From: Gordionus sp. m RMFG-2023
Taxonomy: Eukaryota; Nematomorpha; Gordioida; Chordodea; Parachordodidae
Assembly (NCBI RefSeq): GCF_954871325.1
Contig: NC_088775.1
Coordinates: 22,235,561-22,299,560, forward strand
Length of the DNA: 64,000 bases
Direction: 5' to 3'
The position numbers and the translations under genes are program-made. Shown here piece by piece: positions 31,834 to 43,300 of the stretch. Position 1 is the stretch's first letter, and every line of letters starts with the position of its first letter. The notes under the pieces were generated by a model. It ran no database searches, was not told the origin of the DNA, and worked only from the letters and a program-made list of their open reading frames with translations.

Positions 31834-33142
31834 TAGTGTTGTTAAAAAGTCGAGTTCACTCTACTCAGTGTCTCTAGACATAGTCGAATAACTCAAGTCG
31901 TAAACTCACATCGACTCGAGTCCAGAATACGAGTTTTTAACTTGAGTCATGAACTTAAGTCAACTAGACGAGTATTTCAAATTAGCTATATTAATTAAGA
32001 AAACATTTGCTCTGTTTTTTTAAATATTTTTTTACTTTAAACTTCCAACTTAAGTCGGGATTAAGGATTATATGCATAAGTCGAGTAGAGGACGAGTAGA
32101 ATATTAGAAATGGGGAAGATCGAATAAAAATTGAATTTAGTCTAGGATTTTTAATATATTTTTTAAATTTAAGGCTTTTATCAAATTTGTGAACTTTATA
32201 ACAATTCACACTTTATCCCAACAAGATGTTTATTATAAAAATCTTGGAAGGAGGGGGGGGGGGGTTACTACTTAAAATCTATTCTTACTGTGATTTATTA
32301 CTTAATTGTTGACCTTTTTGATGAACCAACCCTCTAGGATTTTCAGACAATCCTTGATTTTATTTCTGACTTTTTTCTATTGGAATAATTTTTTATCCTA
32401 AAATTAATTTAGCTATCTCAGTATTTTACAAATATAAGTTATATTTAGTTACTTAAACACAGGGATGCTAACCCAGCAAAAATTTTAGCCGGGTTCGGTT
32501 TGAATCCCTGCTTAAACAGCTTAAAAATAATGTGTCCTTTTCAAAAACTTAGCGCTCCTCTTCAATCCAAATAGCTAAAAAAAAAAATTTTAAACAAAAA
32601 GCATTATTCTACATTAGGGCACGATTATTAAATGTAATGTGATTCAATTAAAATTTATTTAACCTCCTGCCATTTATGATCACTTTATTAACTCCACGAA
32701 AAGGAAAAAAGTAATAAAATATAAAAAACAGAACAAATATTTTAAATAATAATAACTAATTTGAAATACTCGTCCTTGACTCAACTTGACGACTCGAGTA
32801 CGTATGAACTATTCGTCCTCTAATCAAGTAGCTTATAATTTATTTACGACTCATGTTGGAAGTCTAAAGTAAAAAAATATTAGAAACAGAACGAATACCT
32901 TAATTAATAATACCTAATTTGAAATACTCGTCCTATAGGCGACACAACTATATAATTTATCTGATCAAATTGAAAGTCTTAAGCAAAAAATAATTGTTTA
33001 GTTAATTAATAATAAAAACCAACTTAAAATATTAGTCCTCTATTCGAAACATGTTCACCACTCGAGTTCATAACTCAAGTTCGACTAAAACTTGGCTCAG
33101 TTGTCGATTAAGTCGACTCGATTCAGTCATTTAACAACACTA
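31834..33142. mobile_element. Palindromic hAT-type element, 1.3 kb
   Basis: Ends TAGTGTTGTTAAA and TTTAACAACACTA; flanks AACTCGAA (31826-31833) and AACTCTAA (33143-33150), an 8-bp duplication with one mismatch. Long internal inverted blocks of CTCGAGT, AACTCAAGT and GACGAGTA words fold back on each other, and the AAATACTCGTCCT/AGGACGAGTA word recurs at least three times. A G run sits at 32254-32264. No ORF of note, so it is non-autonomous. Shares ends with MITE-A. Confidence 0.82.
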
Positions 33143-33269
33143 AACTCTAAAATAATTATTAAAAACATCAGAAAAAGGAAAATAAGAAATTTAAAAAGAT
33201 TTCAAGGTCAACTGGTTCAAAATACATTTTAAAATCAAGGTACTTACATATTTCGACAAATAATTAAAT

Positions 33270-33665
33270 CATTAAAGGAAACCTAGAGGATTTTCAACGG
33301 CATTAATTCTTTTCAAAATTCATATAAATTGTGATGGGATCTATCACTAAATTCCGCCATTCTTGGGCTTTTTCAAGTAAAATCTTAAATATTTCTTTAT
33401 ACGTTGTATGAGTTTTTCTTTATAGCAAAAAATATTCTTCTGTAAATAACAGCGTTTTGAAAGGTATTCTTATAACATATAGTTGCAAAAATAAATGAGG
33501 AGCCAATTTAAAATTCTTTCTATATACCAAGACTTGATTTCGGCTAACATCTTGAGCATATGCTTCTCCGCAATTATTATGTAAAAGAAATCTCTCCTTT
33601 GTGGGAGATCCTGTTGTAGCCCAATCCTCTAATATTAAAAGATAATTTCTAAAAATGATAAGTTA
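33270..33665 (-). pseudogene. MULE-type transposase fragment
   Basis: From 33660 downward, one frame (with one TAA) reads EDWATTGSPTKERFLLHNN, QVLVYRKNFKLAP, LFTEEYFLL, KTHTTYKEIFKILLEKAQEW and ITIYMNFEK. This follows the Mutator-like order: FLYWCH-adjacent region, then Y...LL...K...TY..I...L, then a position where MULEs have MTDFE (catalytic Asp; here MNFE, with Asn). Resemblance is from memory and moderate. The frame breaks after MNFEK. Confidence 0.55.
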
Positions 33666-33693
33666 TTTATAGGCTTAAATATGATTTAACCTG

Positions 33694-34050
33694 AAATGCT
33701 TAATTCCACCAATGTGGTAGGAATAGGAGAAAACCTCTTTATTTTTTTATTTTTAAATGTCCGCTTAATACTATCCTCATTGTTCTGCGTATATTTGGCA
33801 AGTATTTTGATTTGTTTTAGAAGCTTTTCTTTTCATAGTGATAGCATTTTTAATTTTAAATTCATGTGGGTTTTTAGGATGAATATGAGGCATATTTTTT
33901 TAATGAATAATCATTTTCATTGTAATATTTTAAAATAACTAGGCATTTTTCAGCATTATATAATGTACATTTGCACCTTTTAAAATTCATCGTAGTTTAA
34001 TTGTAGTAATAGCCTTCATGAAATATTTTAGCGTGTTTATTTAACGGAAG
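33694..34050. repeat. Dispersed repeat, also at 63279-63645
   Basis: Shares with 63279-63645, same orientation: TTAATTC, CCAATGTG, GGAATAGGAG, AACCTCT, CTATATTTGGCAAG, GAGGCTTTTCTTTTCAT, GAATAATCATTTT and TTTTTCAGCATTATA. It lies upstream of the MULE-like frame on the minus strand, so it may be that element's 5' part. Confidence 0.65.
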
Positions 34051-34985
34051 AAAACATAAAATAAATTAATTTATTATGATTATCAAAAATATTTAAAATG
34101 GTAAAAGTAAAATTAAATAATTAATAAATGAAAATCGTTTGACTCAAAATTATAAACAATAAATTTATTTATTTATTTATTCTTATTCTTGAACATTACT
34201 TTTTTTTTCAACGTTATAAAGAATAATAATATCAAAGAACGAACTGGGATTTTTTAATAACATTTCCGGAGTTGGAAATTTTTTAAATAAAATAAGTTTC
34301 ATTTTGAGATTATAGTACTTCCTGTGCTTTCTTAATGAAGTAAATATAATTAAAATTATAACATTTATAAACCTTTGAAATCAGTGATTTGGATCAATAC
34401 TTTTTTGAAGATTTATAATCAGATACAATTTTTAAAATCAAGAGTATTAACCGGATTAACATAAAAAATTCCCATTTTGTTATTTTTGTCCGGGATTCAG
34501 ATTGATATAAACGTTGGAGCAGAATAGTGGTCTAATATTCATATTTAATGTTATATATATCTTTTTAACCTTAGTGGCGTGTGGGTTTGAAATACCCCCC
34601 CCTCTCTTCTATGTAAATATAATGTGGTTAAATGATCTGTTTTCATAATATCTATTGAAATATAGATGAAAAGTAGACTATGGAAATCATCCTAGGAAAA
34701 GATTTGTTTTCACTTTTTTTCAATTTTAAATTGTAAAACCTCTTCCATAATTTTCATTTATTTCTATAACAATCTGTCATGTTTTCTTTCTAAGATGTCA
34801 CAAATCTATACTTTTATGCGATATACTAAATTATAAAGTATCAAAGCTACCAACCGATTTATCAATTCTCATATTTTAAGATTGCCCTATATCACTTAGA
34901 TTTAAAGCAGAAATAATCCTCAAGCGTAGAGAATAAATACTCAACATTAAGAAAATACTGAATATAATTTTTTAGTAATATTTTC
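34051..34985. other. AT-rich, no gene; one isolated transposon end
   Basis: No protein domain recognised on either strand. Near 34573-34605 GTGGCGTGTGGGTTTGAAATACCCCCCCC resembles one end of the CAGTGGCGTA family with its G/C run; no partner end was found. Confidence 0.4.
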
Positions 34986-34989
34986 ATTA

Positions 34990-35255
34990 TTTTAACGGCT
35001 GGGTTATTTTGACAATTTAGAAAAGTTATTCGGGCAATTTTTTTCTAGTTTTTTTTCCGGGGATTAATTTTCTCCTATATTTAATTTAAATTCTAAAAAG
35101 GAATTTATTTCAGGGAAATTTTTTCCAGGGAATAATTTTATATGGGAATTTTTTTCCAGTTAATTATTTTCCTAGGATTTTTTTCTTGGGGAATTATTTT
35201 TAAGGGAATAATCTTTCATAGGATATTTTTTCCAGGGAATTATTTTCCGCATACT
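34990..35255. repeat. Degenerate minisatellite of GGGAATTATTTT units
   Basis: Units of about 30-40 bases built from TTTTTTTCCAGGGAATTATTTT and close variants (CCAGTTAATTATTTTCC, CTTGGGGAATTATTTTTAAG) repeat about seven times. No coding frame. Confidence 0.65.
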
Positions 35256-36164
35256 ACTCGCCTTAATAGTTCTTACTAAAAGACCGACTAAATATATGGA
35301 ATTAAGATAATTTGACCTAGGATACATTCTAACTAAGAGCTTTTGATTTTATATATTAACCGTCTTATTTATGAAAATTCACAAATTTATGAAGAATAAA
35401 AAGTTGTAAAGATTTTTTAAATATATACATGTATATTATTAAGCTAAAATTCAACTTGCTTGTTAGTTAAAAATAACTTCCAAGATAAATCTAATCTTAT
35501 TATATTTTCTCATTATTTATATATTTTATAAAATATTTCAAGAAATTAAGTAATACTTATATCAAGTAATTTGGCATCCTTGTTATTAAGGTTTTATCAA
35601 ATTTAAATCTTTATTGCTAACTTGACCCTTATAAATTATAGTGATAATTTAAGAATTATCAATTTTGTGGAAATAAAATATATGAAAAATAAAATTTGCA
35701 TACATTTTAATTTGTTATTAACGTATATATATCTTAACTCGTATTAACATCTGTGTAAAATTTATCAATTAGTTTTATCGTATTAGTATGTATAAAAAAT
35801 TATATTTTTTTCCTTGATATTTGGCGTATGGCGATCAAATTTAACCTCCCATGACATGACATAGTAATTACCTGAGTTAGCGATACATAACGTATCTATG
35901 AATATAATTTTACACTATAAAATTTTTAATGGGTATAGTTTTATCACACCCCTCCCCTTCCTTTCTCTACACAACTGATACTAAATATTCCCCGAAATTT
36001 AGTTGGGACGTTGCTGCTAAAAACATCTTATATTAATAATAAAAGAATAATAATGATAATTTACTTCAAATATCTTCTTTCTTATAAATTTTAAAATAAA
36101 ATTAATATTTTTAATATGTAAAAAGAATATTCTAAATAATAATTCATAAAAATAAACTATTTTT
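35256..36164. other. AT-rich spacer, no gene recognised
   Basis: No recognised domain, hairpin or RNA gene. Near 35945-36015 CACACCCCTCCCC and GGGACGTTGCTGC resemble the outer words of the MITE-B family (37753, 53759), but no copy can be delimited. Confidence 0.35.
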
Positions 36165-37089
36165 AAGGGGCGTCGCTAGCCTTGGGGGCTCAACTAAAAG
36201 AAAATTATTGGGGGGCTTCGCCCCATATAAACCCGAATTTAGGGGCCTTCGGCCGGGTTTTATTATATATTATATATTATACATTTTTAAAATTTGTTAG
36301 ATCTGAACAATTATTCTGAATTTCATATTTTGTCATTTATTATATTATGCATACTAAATAAACTGGCTTATAAATAATTAAAACAATACAAGACATTTCT
36401 AAAAATAATATTTTTTAATACAAAATCTATTTATTATAGTATAAAATATTTTCTATTTCTGATATAAAAAAAATTTGCGCCTAAAGAATTCAAGTGATAA
36501 AATAGATTAATTAATTCATACATATGCCTCAATTGATATTTGTATTTAAAAACCACATAATGCAATAATATAATTCTTAGCAACTTACATTGACAAAAGT
36601 TTATCAAACTAATATAACTCTCTGTTACCATTTTATTTATAGAACGGACTAATAAGGAAAAATTTATAGGCCTAAAACAAATCAACAATTCTTGAAGATT
36701 AAAGTATAAACGACCTTTCCAAATAATAAAAATATTAACTCGTTAGAGCTTCCTTTTAGATGACATGATGGTAGCTAGGCAAGTAATCGAGAATATTATT
36801 GTAAGATATTAAATTTCTAAAAGATTCATTTTAAATGATATATTATCTACTAGTAGATAGCCCGTCAAAAATGACGGGGAATGAGAATTTTCTTCTTATA
36901 TTTATGCTAGATGTTACCTGTTATTTGAAAATTATATCAAATTTAATTCTTTTTATCCCCTGCCCTCTTCAGGCCAGGTTCAATCTATTAAAACTAAGAC
37001 TAAATACTATGGTTTGAGTAAGAATAAATTTAAAGCTTTTACTTGATAATGCCAATATGTTAAATTTACTGATAATTTATACATAATAT

Positions 37090-37752
37090 TTAATATTAAA
37101 AAAAATTCCCAGGTAAAGACAAAGTCATAAAAATTTTGAAAAATTTATCTAAGCTGAATGAAAGATCATAATAATTTTGGTAGTTGAGAACTGAAATAAA
37201 ACATTTAAATAATCATAATGAATTTTAAAATACAATAAAAATCAGATTTTCATGGGCCTTGGTTTTTTGATCAGGCTGAGCCCAGGCTTGCAAAATAATT
37301 TGTTTTAGACCAATGTCTGACCCATAGTTAATAATAAAAAAATTATCGAACGTCCAAGCTCATAATTTTCCCTATGCCGAGCCCAATATAATTTATAAAA
37401 AATATTTTCCAAGCCCAGTCCAACTCATAATAATTTTATAAAAAAATTTCTCAAGCCTGTCCAACCCATAGTAATTTTCAAAATTTTTTCCCAAACCTGG
37501 AGATAGGTAAATCTCTAAAAACCATATCAATTTTTTATTCTATCTTAACCCAGCTCACCCCTACTTCAGACCAAGGCCAACCCATTTAGACTAAGAGTGA
37601 ATACTATTTTTTGAATAAAAATAATATTTAAATTAGCTTTTACCTGAGGGCCATATAAATATTCTGTGTTAAATATTACACCTATGCCTAATATTAAAAA
37701 AATTTCCAAGCCAGGTCCACGCACTTGGGAAAATTTTCTTAAACCTGCCAAA
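37090..37752. repeat. AAGCCC/GGCCCA-rich repeat, third copy
   Basis: Same family as 4520-4995 and 8530-8940 (CATGGGCCTTGGTTTTTTGATCAGGC, CCCAGGCTTGCAAAAT, CCAATGTCTGACCC). It lies within element b and is cut by the MITE-B at 37753. Open frames here are short and unrecognised. Confidence 0.6.
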
Positions 37753-38323
37753 CAGGGTCTACGTGACAGGATTTTCACTGGATGCAAACCCCCTTCAAAA
37801 ATCCTTGCCTACCCCCCTAAAAAATCGTCGCCTTCGGCGGTGGTGTCTCTTTCTCATTATTTTCACTTATTTATTTATTGATACTCTTTTCAAAGATTTA
37901 TAAAGGATAACTTAAATTAAATCTCTCTAACAACTATCTATATTTTATGAATATAAAGAATTTATTTTTTAGATAATAAATTTAATTAAAACCTCCATTA
38001 TTTACAATAAATTAATTATTATGGCATTATAAGCTTGCTAAAATATCTAAACCTTTTAAATTACATTTAAAAGGATAGTTTATTTGGAAAACAATGTGTA
38101 TGATTGTTTGCTATATATAGATTTGGTCGATGAATTGTATTATAATAATACTATAATAAAAGTATAATTTTTACAGCAAAAAATTTTGTCCTATTTCATC
38201 TCAAAATTTAATAGATAACCCCCCAAAAAATTTATCCTACCCCCATTAAAGCAGCTTACCCCCTACCTTCTCATAAAAATAGGATGCAAACTGTTCCTAC
38301 CCCTCCCGCTCATTTAGACGTTG
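37753..38323. mobile_element. MITE-B copy 1, perfect 8-bp TSD
   Basis: Ends CAGGGTCTACGTGACAGG and TTTAGACGTTG. CTGCCAAA flanks both sides (37745-37752 and 38324-38331), a perfect 8-bp duplication. It is the inverted counterpart of 53759-54316, including CACTGGATGCAAACCCCCTT, the AAACTATCC/GGATAGTTT block and TACCCCC runs. No ORF; a non-autonomous hAT-type element. Confidence 0.9.
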
Positions 38324-39903
38324 CTGCCAAAGACCATAATAATTTTGGTAGTTGAGAACTGAAATAAAATATATAAAAAGTCACAATGCATTTAAAAATA
38401 CAATCAGAATATGAAAGTTTCAATGGTAATTAAAGTATTAGTAAGTGGACAATTTTTACAAAATTATTTAATTCTTTATTTTATTCTTCAAAATATTACA
38501 CTACTAATAATCTCTGCAATTTCTCTTGGAATATCTGTCAATTTTTTCTTAAACCATACAATAAATATATTACAATAACTTAGATCGTAACATTAAAAGG
38601 TACTGGAAAATAAGGATCTACTATATGTCAAACAATATATATGGTTGAAAGAAAATATTGATGATATTACCAAATATTCTGAGTCAATTTTAAAATTGAC
38701 AACAAATGTAAAATATTAAAAGACAAAAATATAAAATAGTTTTAATTTTAGGAATCTAAAAATTGACATCTAGGAACAGTATTATTTTATATATGTATAT
38801 AAAATTAACTGCATCATACCTTAATGAAATTGCTATCCCTATGTCTAATGATTATGTATATTAAAGGATGCCATATTAGAAATGAAACACTATAAAATAA
38901 GGACCAGATAGATATGATGAAACATTTAAGATTTTATATATTATCGCACCACCTCTAGTTGGTATTATCTTAAAATAATATAGTTTGTAAAAATATTAAA
39001 AATATACTTGTATTAAAAATTTAACTCAAAACTGTTTTTTTAAGAAAATCCTAACGTAAAAAAAGAAAAGATATCAAATTTATTACATCTATTAGGGTGA
39101 ATAATAAAATGTTTAATTTTTAAAATTATTTATAACTAAATAGAGGGCGTTATATACTTAAATGCAAATTGTTAATATATTTATTATCAAAACCATTTAT
39201 TAATAAAATTTATTATAATATTAACAATATATTATATAACTGTCAAATACGTCTATAAAAGTGGCATTTATCTAATATTTTATAAACAACTGTATATAGT
39301 AGAGGATTATAAACGTGTCTGCTAACTTTTTTTATAAATAAATCTCTTATACTTATTTAGACCTTGAAAATATTTTTAGGAATAGATATGATAATAAAAT
39401 TTAAAAATAAATATACAGTTGATTTGTCATTTTGAACTCTGCTAATTACAATATTACATTTTTTAGTTTATTAATAAATGATTATATTTTTTTAATTAGG
39501 GTTATTAAATAATTTAAATAATAATATTCAATTAAGCTTCAACTGTTAATGCTAAATTTATTTAGTGAGTGATATTTATATTCTATTTTAACACAAAATT
39601 TGATTGCTAGCTGGCATAGTTAAAATATAATTTATATGTATTAATTTAATTTAATAATTAAAATAGTATTCATTTAATAAATATTTATAGTCTTAATAAT
39701 TTTTAAATAATAAAAAAAGAATTAAATCTATATTTTACTTAATAGATTTATAAAATAAATCTTTCAGGGGCAATCAAAAAAATTTATTTATAGTTCAAGG
39801 GTTAAGATTCCATTAAAAAAAATTTTTTTGCTTCAGCGGGCTATTCAAATTTTTTAGGAGGCTTGAGCCCCTGCGCGCCCTTTCCTCCCTAGCGACGCCA
39901 CTG

Positions 39904-40145
39904 CTATTTTCAATTAAAGGGGGACGGGGGGGGTCTAAATATAAAATTTAAAAAAATAACCACGATACTCCTCCCAACTCTCTTCCATTTCATTACTATC
40001 CAAACTGCCCCCTTTAAGCTCTACCGTATATGATTTTAAACTATCAAATTATATCCTGTAGCATTATATATGCATGTCATTGATGCATAATATCACGATG
40101 TCAGTATTTAGTAAAACACAAAAATATTTTTCAAGCGCCTAAAAA
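39904..40145 (+). promoter_or_regulatory. Upstream region of STAG, with G/C-run transposon debris
   Basis: Only about 240 bases separate element b from the STAG ATG. The first half (GGGGGACGGGGGGGG, TACTCCTCCCAACTC, CCCCCTTTAAGC) resembles the G/C-run ends of element a. A definite core promoter cannot be picked in AT-rich DNA, so this is labelled by position only. Confidence 0.4.
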
Positions 40146-40322
40146 ATGGATTCACTTTCACGAACTCGAAAAAAAAATCCAAATAACATTAGTGATGATG
40201 AAATGGGCGATAATTTATTGTAAGTTGTCTATTGTTTAAATATAATTATTTTTTTTAGGAATGATGACATATTAATTGATGATAATGAAATATCTAAACG
40301 TGGCAAAAAAAGAACCAAAGAA
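40146..40322 (+). CDS. STAG: STAG exons 1-2 (acidic N-terminus)
   Basis: Exon 1 starts at ATG 40146 (AAAAAATGG context) and encodes [12 protein letters not shown] then an acidic DDEMGDN stretch. A 39-base intron (40220-40258, GTAAGT...TTTTTTAG) separates it from exon 2, which encodes DDILIDDNE and [10 protein letters not shown], ending at 40322 before GTAATT. The acidic, then basic, N-terminus fits SA proteins, but this part is poorly conserved, so start choice rests on frame, splice sites and the lack of alternatives. Confidence 0.75.
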
Positions 40323-43300
40323 GTAATTAAAAAATCTTACATTATCATTTAACATTAAAAAATATCATTAGTTATTTTTTATAATGGATAAATTTTAGAA
40401 CTCATTTCTAATTCTTTAAATTTATATTTTCCCATTTGCTATGATTAAACATTTAGTGTTATTTTTATATATTTAATTATAATTATTAACATGTTAGATT
40501 TCATATTATCATGCAGTCTCAGCGTTTATAAAGCTAGACAAATCTTATTTTGTGATTCCTCACCCATATAATTTTTTAATCCTTTTAATTAATTTACAAA
40601 TTTTAATGATTAAATGAATAAAAATTAAATAAAAAAATGAATGCTTTAAAAAATATTTATTTGGATGTAAAAAATATATAAATAACACAATAGAATATTT
40701 ACTTTTTATAGAAATTTGGATTTTATTAACAATAAACAAATCATATCTAAAAGATATGTTTGCTTTTCTCCAATTATAAGCCCCTGGACTAAATATGCTT
40801 AAACTTTATAGATGAACACTTATTTTAAATGAGAATTTTATAAACAGCCATTTTAAATTTGGGAAATCATATAAAGATTGTGAATGTGTTAAATTATTTG
40901 CATATTTTAAAAATAACTGTTACAGTTATTTTCCCACAAAAATATAACTATATCTCATTTAGAAATGTAAATATTTCACCTAATAGCTAGTGCTGTGTTC
41001 AAAATTATATTTTGCAGTAGCTTGTAATTCAATCTTCATTATAAAAACAAATTTTATTTATGCTGGATGTATTTTTTGAAATTAATCCATATTTTTGAAT
41101 CTTCAGTGTAAAATATGCTTTCCTTATAAAAAAAAGAATATCGTCATAAATATATAATGATGCTTAATAATATAAAATATCTGGACAGTGGCGTATCCAG
41201 GATTTTCTTATGGAGGGGGGGGGGGTGGATTTTTTTTTTGGGGGGGGTGGGGGCTTCACCCCCAAACCCTACTTATCTGGCCTTCTGCCAGCTTTTCCCC
41301 GGCCTTTGGCTGGGTCTTATGTTTTAGCTATTCCATTAAATTATTCATAATTTAATAATAATTATATTTCTATTTGTAACTATTATTTACTAATTTGTGC
41401 TAATGGATATTACAAGCCTATTTTTTATTATTTTTATATTTAATAAAGTTTTTTAAATGTAAAGTTGAAATAAAGTTTAATGTCATTTTTTTTATAAAAT
41501 TTGCTTTAAAAACTAGCCTCAGCTTAAATTCTCAATTTTTTTATTGAAAATACTAATAGTAGTGTGTATAAAATATTAATGTTTTTAAACAGCTCGTTTT
41601 GAGCCTATTTTTAAAAATGGCTAACTCAATATTGTTGCCAGAAAAATATTAATTAAGCCTCGATATTTTGAAACTATATGTCTAGACCTTTGCTTTATGA
41701 GCAAAATTTTCAGGCTTGCATAATATTTTTCTGGATAAATAACTGAGTTAGCCGTTTTTAAAAATCAGCTCAAAACAAGGCGTTTAACAACACTATAAAA
41801 TATTGACTAGAAAATTATTTAAAAAACAAGTTTTTTAAACTTCTTATCAAATACAATATTATACAAAATTTTTTATTAAATACTATAATTATAATGTGAT
41901 TTTTAATTTCGTGGGAATGTTGCCAATTCATCAAGAATTTTGTTTGTCGTTGGAACCAAATCTCTGTGGATATTTAACAGAGCTAACCCATTTAGCCGAG
42001 ATTCGGAAGTAGTACTTTATAAATATGTTTTCAACCTTCTTAAGTTGGAAAGTCCTTTCATTCGTACATGTTATAATAGGCAAACATGGTAGAATATAAA
42101 ACAACTTCAAAATATTAGGAATTTGAGCCAAGGTTTCTTTACACCGATTGAGCGCATCAATAGCATGCTCGGGTAAAATAGCTAAATGTAGTAAATATTT
42201 ATACCACAATTTAAATTCACTGATTAAATTTATTTCAGTACCAATATCATAGGAATAAAATTTTGCTAAATATTTCATTTTATCAATAGTGGCATTAGAA
42301 AACAAAGATGGATCTTTGGGTATTAAAACTTGAAGATTGCTAAAAACTTGTTTTTTATCTAAAAACTGTACTTTTATTTGCGATAAAAAAGTATTTAAGA
42401 ATGGGAAGAAAGTGGATATTTTATAATATTTTTCAGTTGAGCCAATATTTATTTTACATCTCAATAATTGTCCAGGTGCTAAATGAGGTTTAATTAGTGT
42501 TATATCATAAAATTTAGCCTTCGATTCAACATCTATATAAATATTATGAAAATATTTATCTACATTCATTCTTATTGTATCTACCTGTTCATATATATTT
42601 TCCGCCAAATCAATAACAAGAACCAAATCAAAATTTGGTTTTTGTAAATTTCTACAAAGTAGTGAGCTATAAGAAAATAATTTATTGATACAACTAGCAG
42701 CAATGATAAACTCTGATTGATCAATTGAATTCAATAATGATATCTCTTCTGACGACACATTACTTTTTTTCATGCTCAGACTTATTTAACTTTTGTATTT
42801 CTATTTCTTCTGTTCTACAAAATCGAAGTAAAAATAAAATATTTAAAAAATAATAGATATTTATTAATAATTAATATTAAAAATACTTATTAATTCTAAC
42901 TTACTAATAATTTTGAATTTAATAAAATAATTATATGTAATAATAAAATAAATTACCATTTGATTTCAATCTCTTTGACTTAAAATTTTTCCATTTTATT
43001 AATATTTTTGAATAATGTTAATGTACTCACAAGGAAAGGAAATCTTAATAAAATTTATTTATAAAAAATAAGTTTTATGTTGGAAAATTGATATTCAAAT
43101 ATTTGTAAAATTTTGATTGGAGGGGGGGGGTAATTTTTATTAACTTAAAATGATATTTATGAAAACAGTCAAATTAGCGATGGGGGGATCCCCCCCCATT
43201 GGTTACGCGCCTGTATCTGGATAGCAAATTTAATAAAAAAAAATCACGTTTTTATTAGTAATTATATATCTTATATTTAAATTTAATTTTGAAGACATAT

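Larger units (their letters stand above)
36165..39903. mobile_element. Element b: CGTCGCTAG-ended DNA element, 3.7 kb
   Basis: Left end AAGGGGCGTCGCTAG and right end CTAGCGACGCCACTG are inverted. Flanks CTATTTTT (36157-36164) and CTATTTTC (39904-39911) are an 8-bp duplication with one mismatch. The left subterminal GGGGGCTTCGCCCC and GGCCTTCGGCCGGG dyads recur in the elements at 41186 and 52413. 39090-39380 is homologous, same orientation, to 27905-28200 in element a. No transposase recognised. Contains a GCCC-type repeat and a MITE-B copy, and ends about 240 bases upstream of the STAG start codon. Confidence 0.8.
41186..43213 (-). mobile_element. hAT-4 in STAG intron 2, perfect 8-bp TSD
   Basis: Ends CAGTGGCGTATCCAGG and (reverse complement of right end) CAGGCGCGTAACCAATGG. 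TATCTGGA flanks both sides (41178-41185 and 43214-43221), a perfect 8-bp duplication. Subterminal G runs and GGGGGCTTCACCCCC dyads match elements b and 52413. It carries a minus-strand transposase remnant (41903-42773) and an inserted MITE-A (41577-41795). Confidence 0.95.

Noticed and set aside
37566-37881. Overlapping 70-codon ORFs on both strands
   Set aside because: They span the junction of the AAGCCC repeat and MITE-B and are open by chance.
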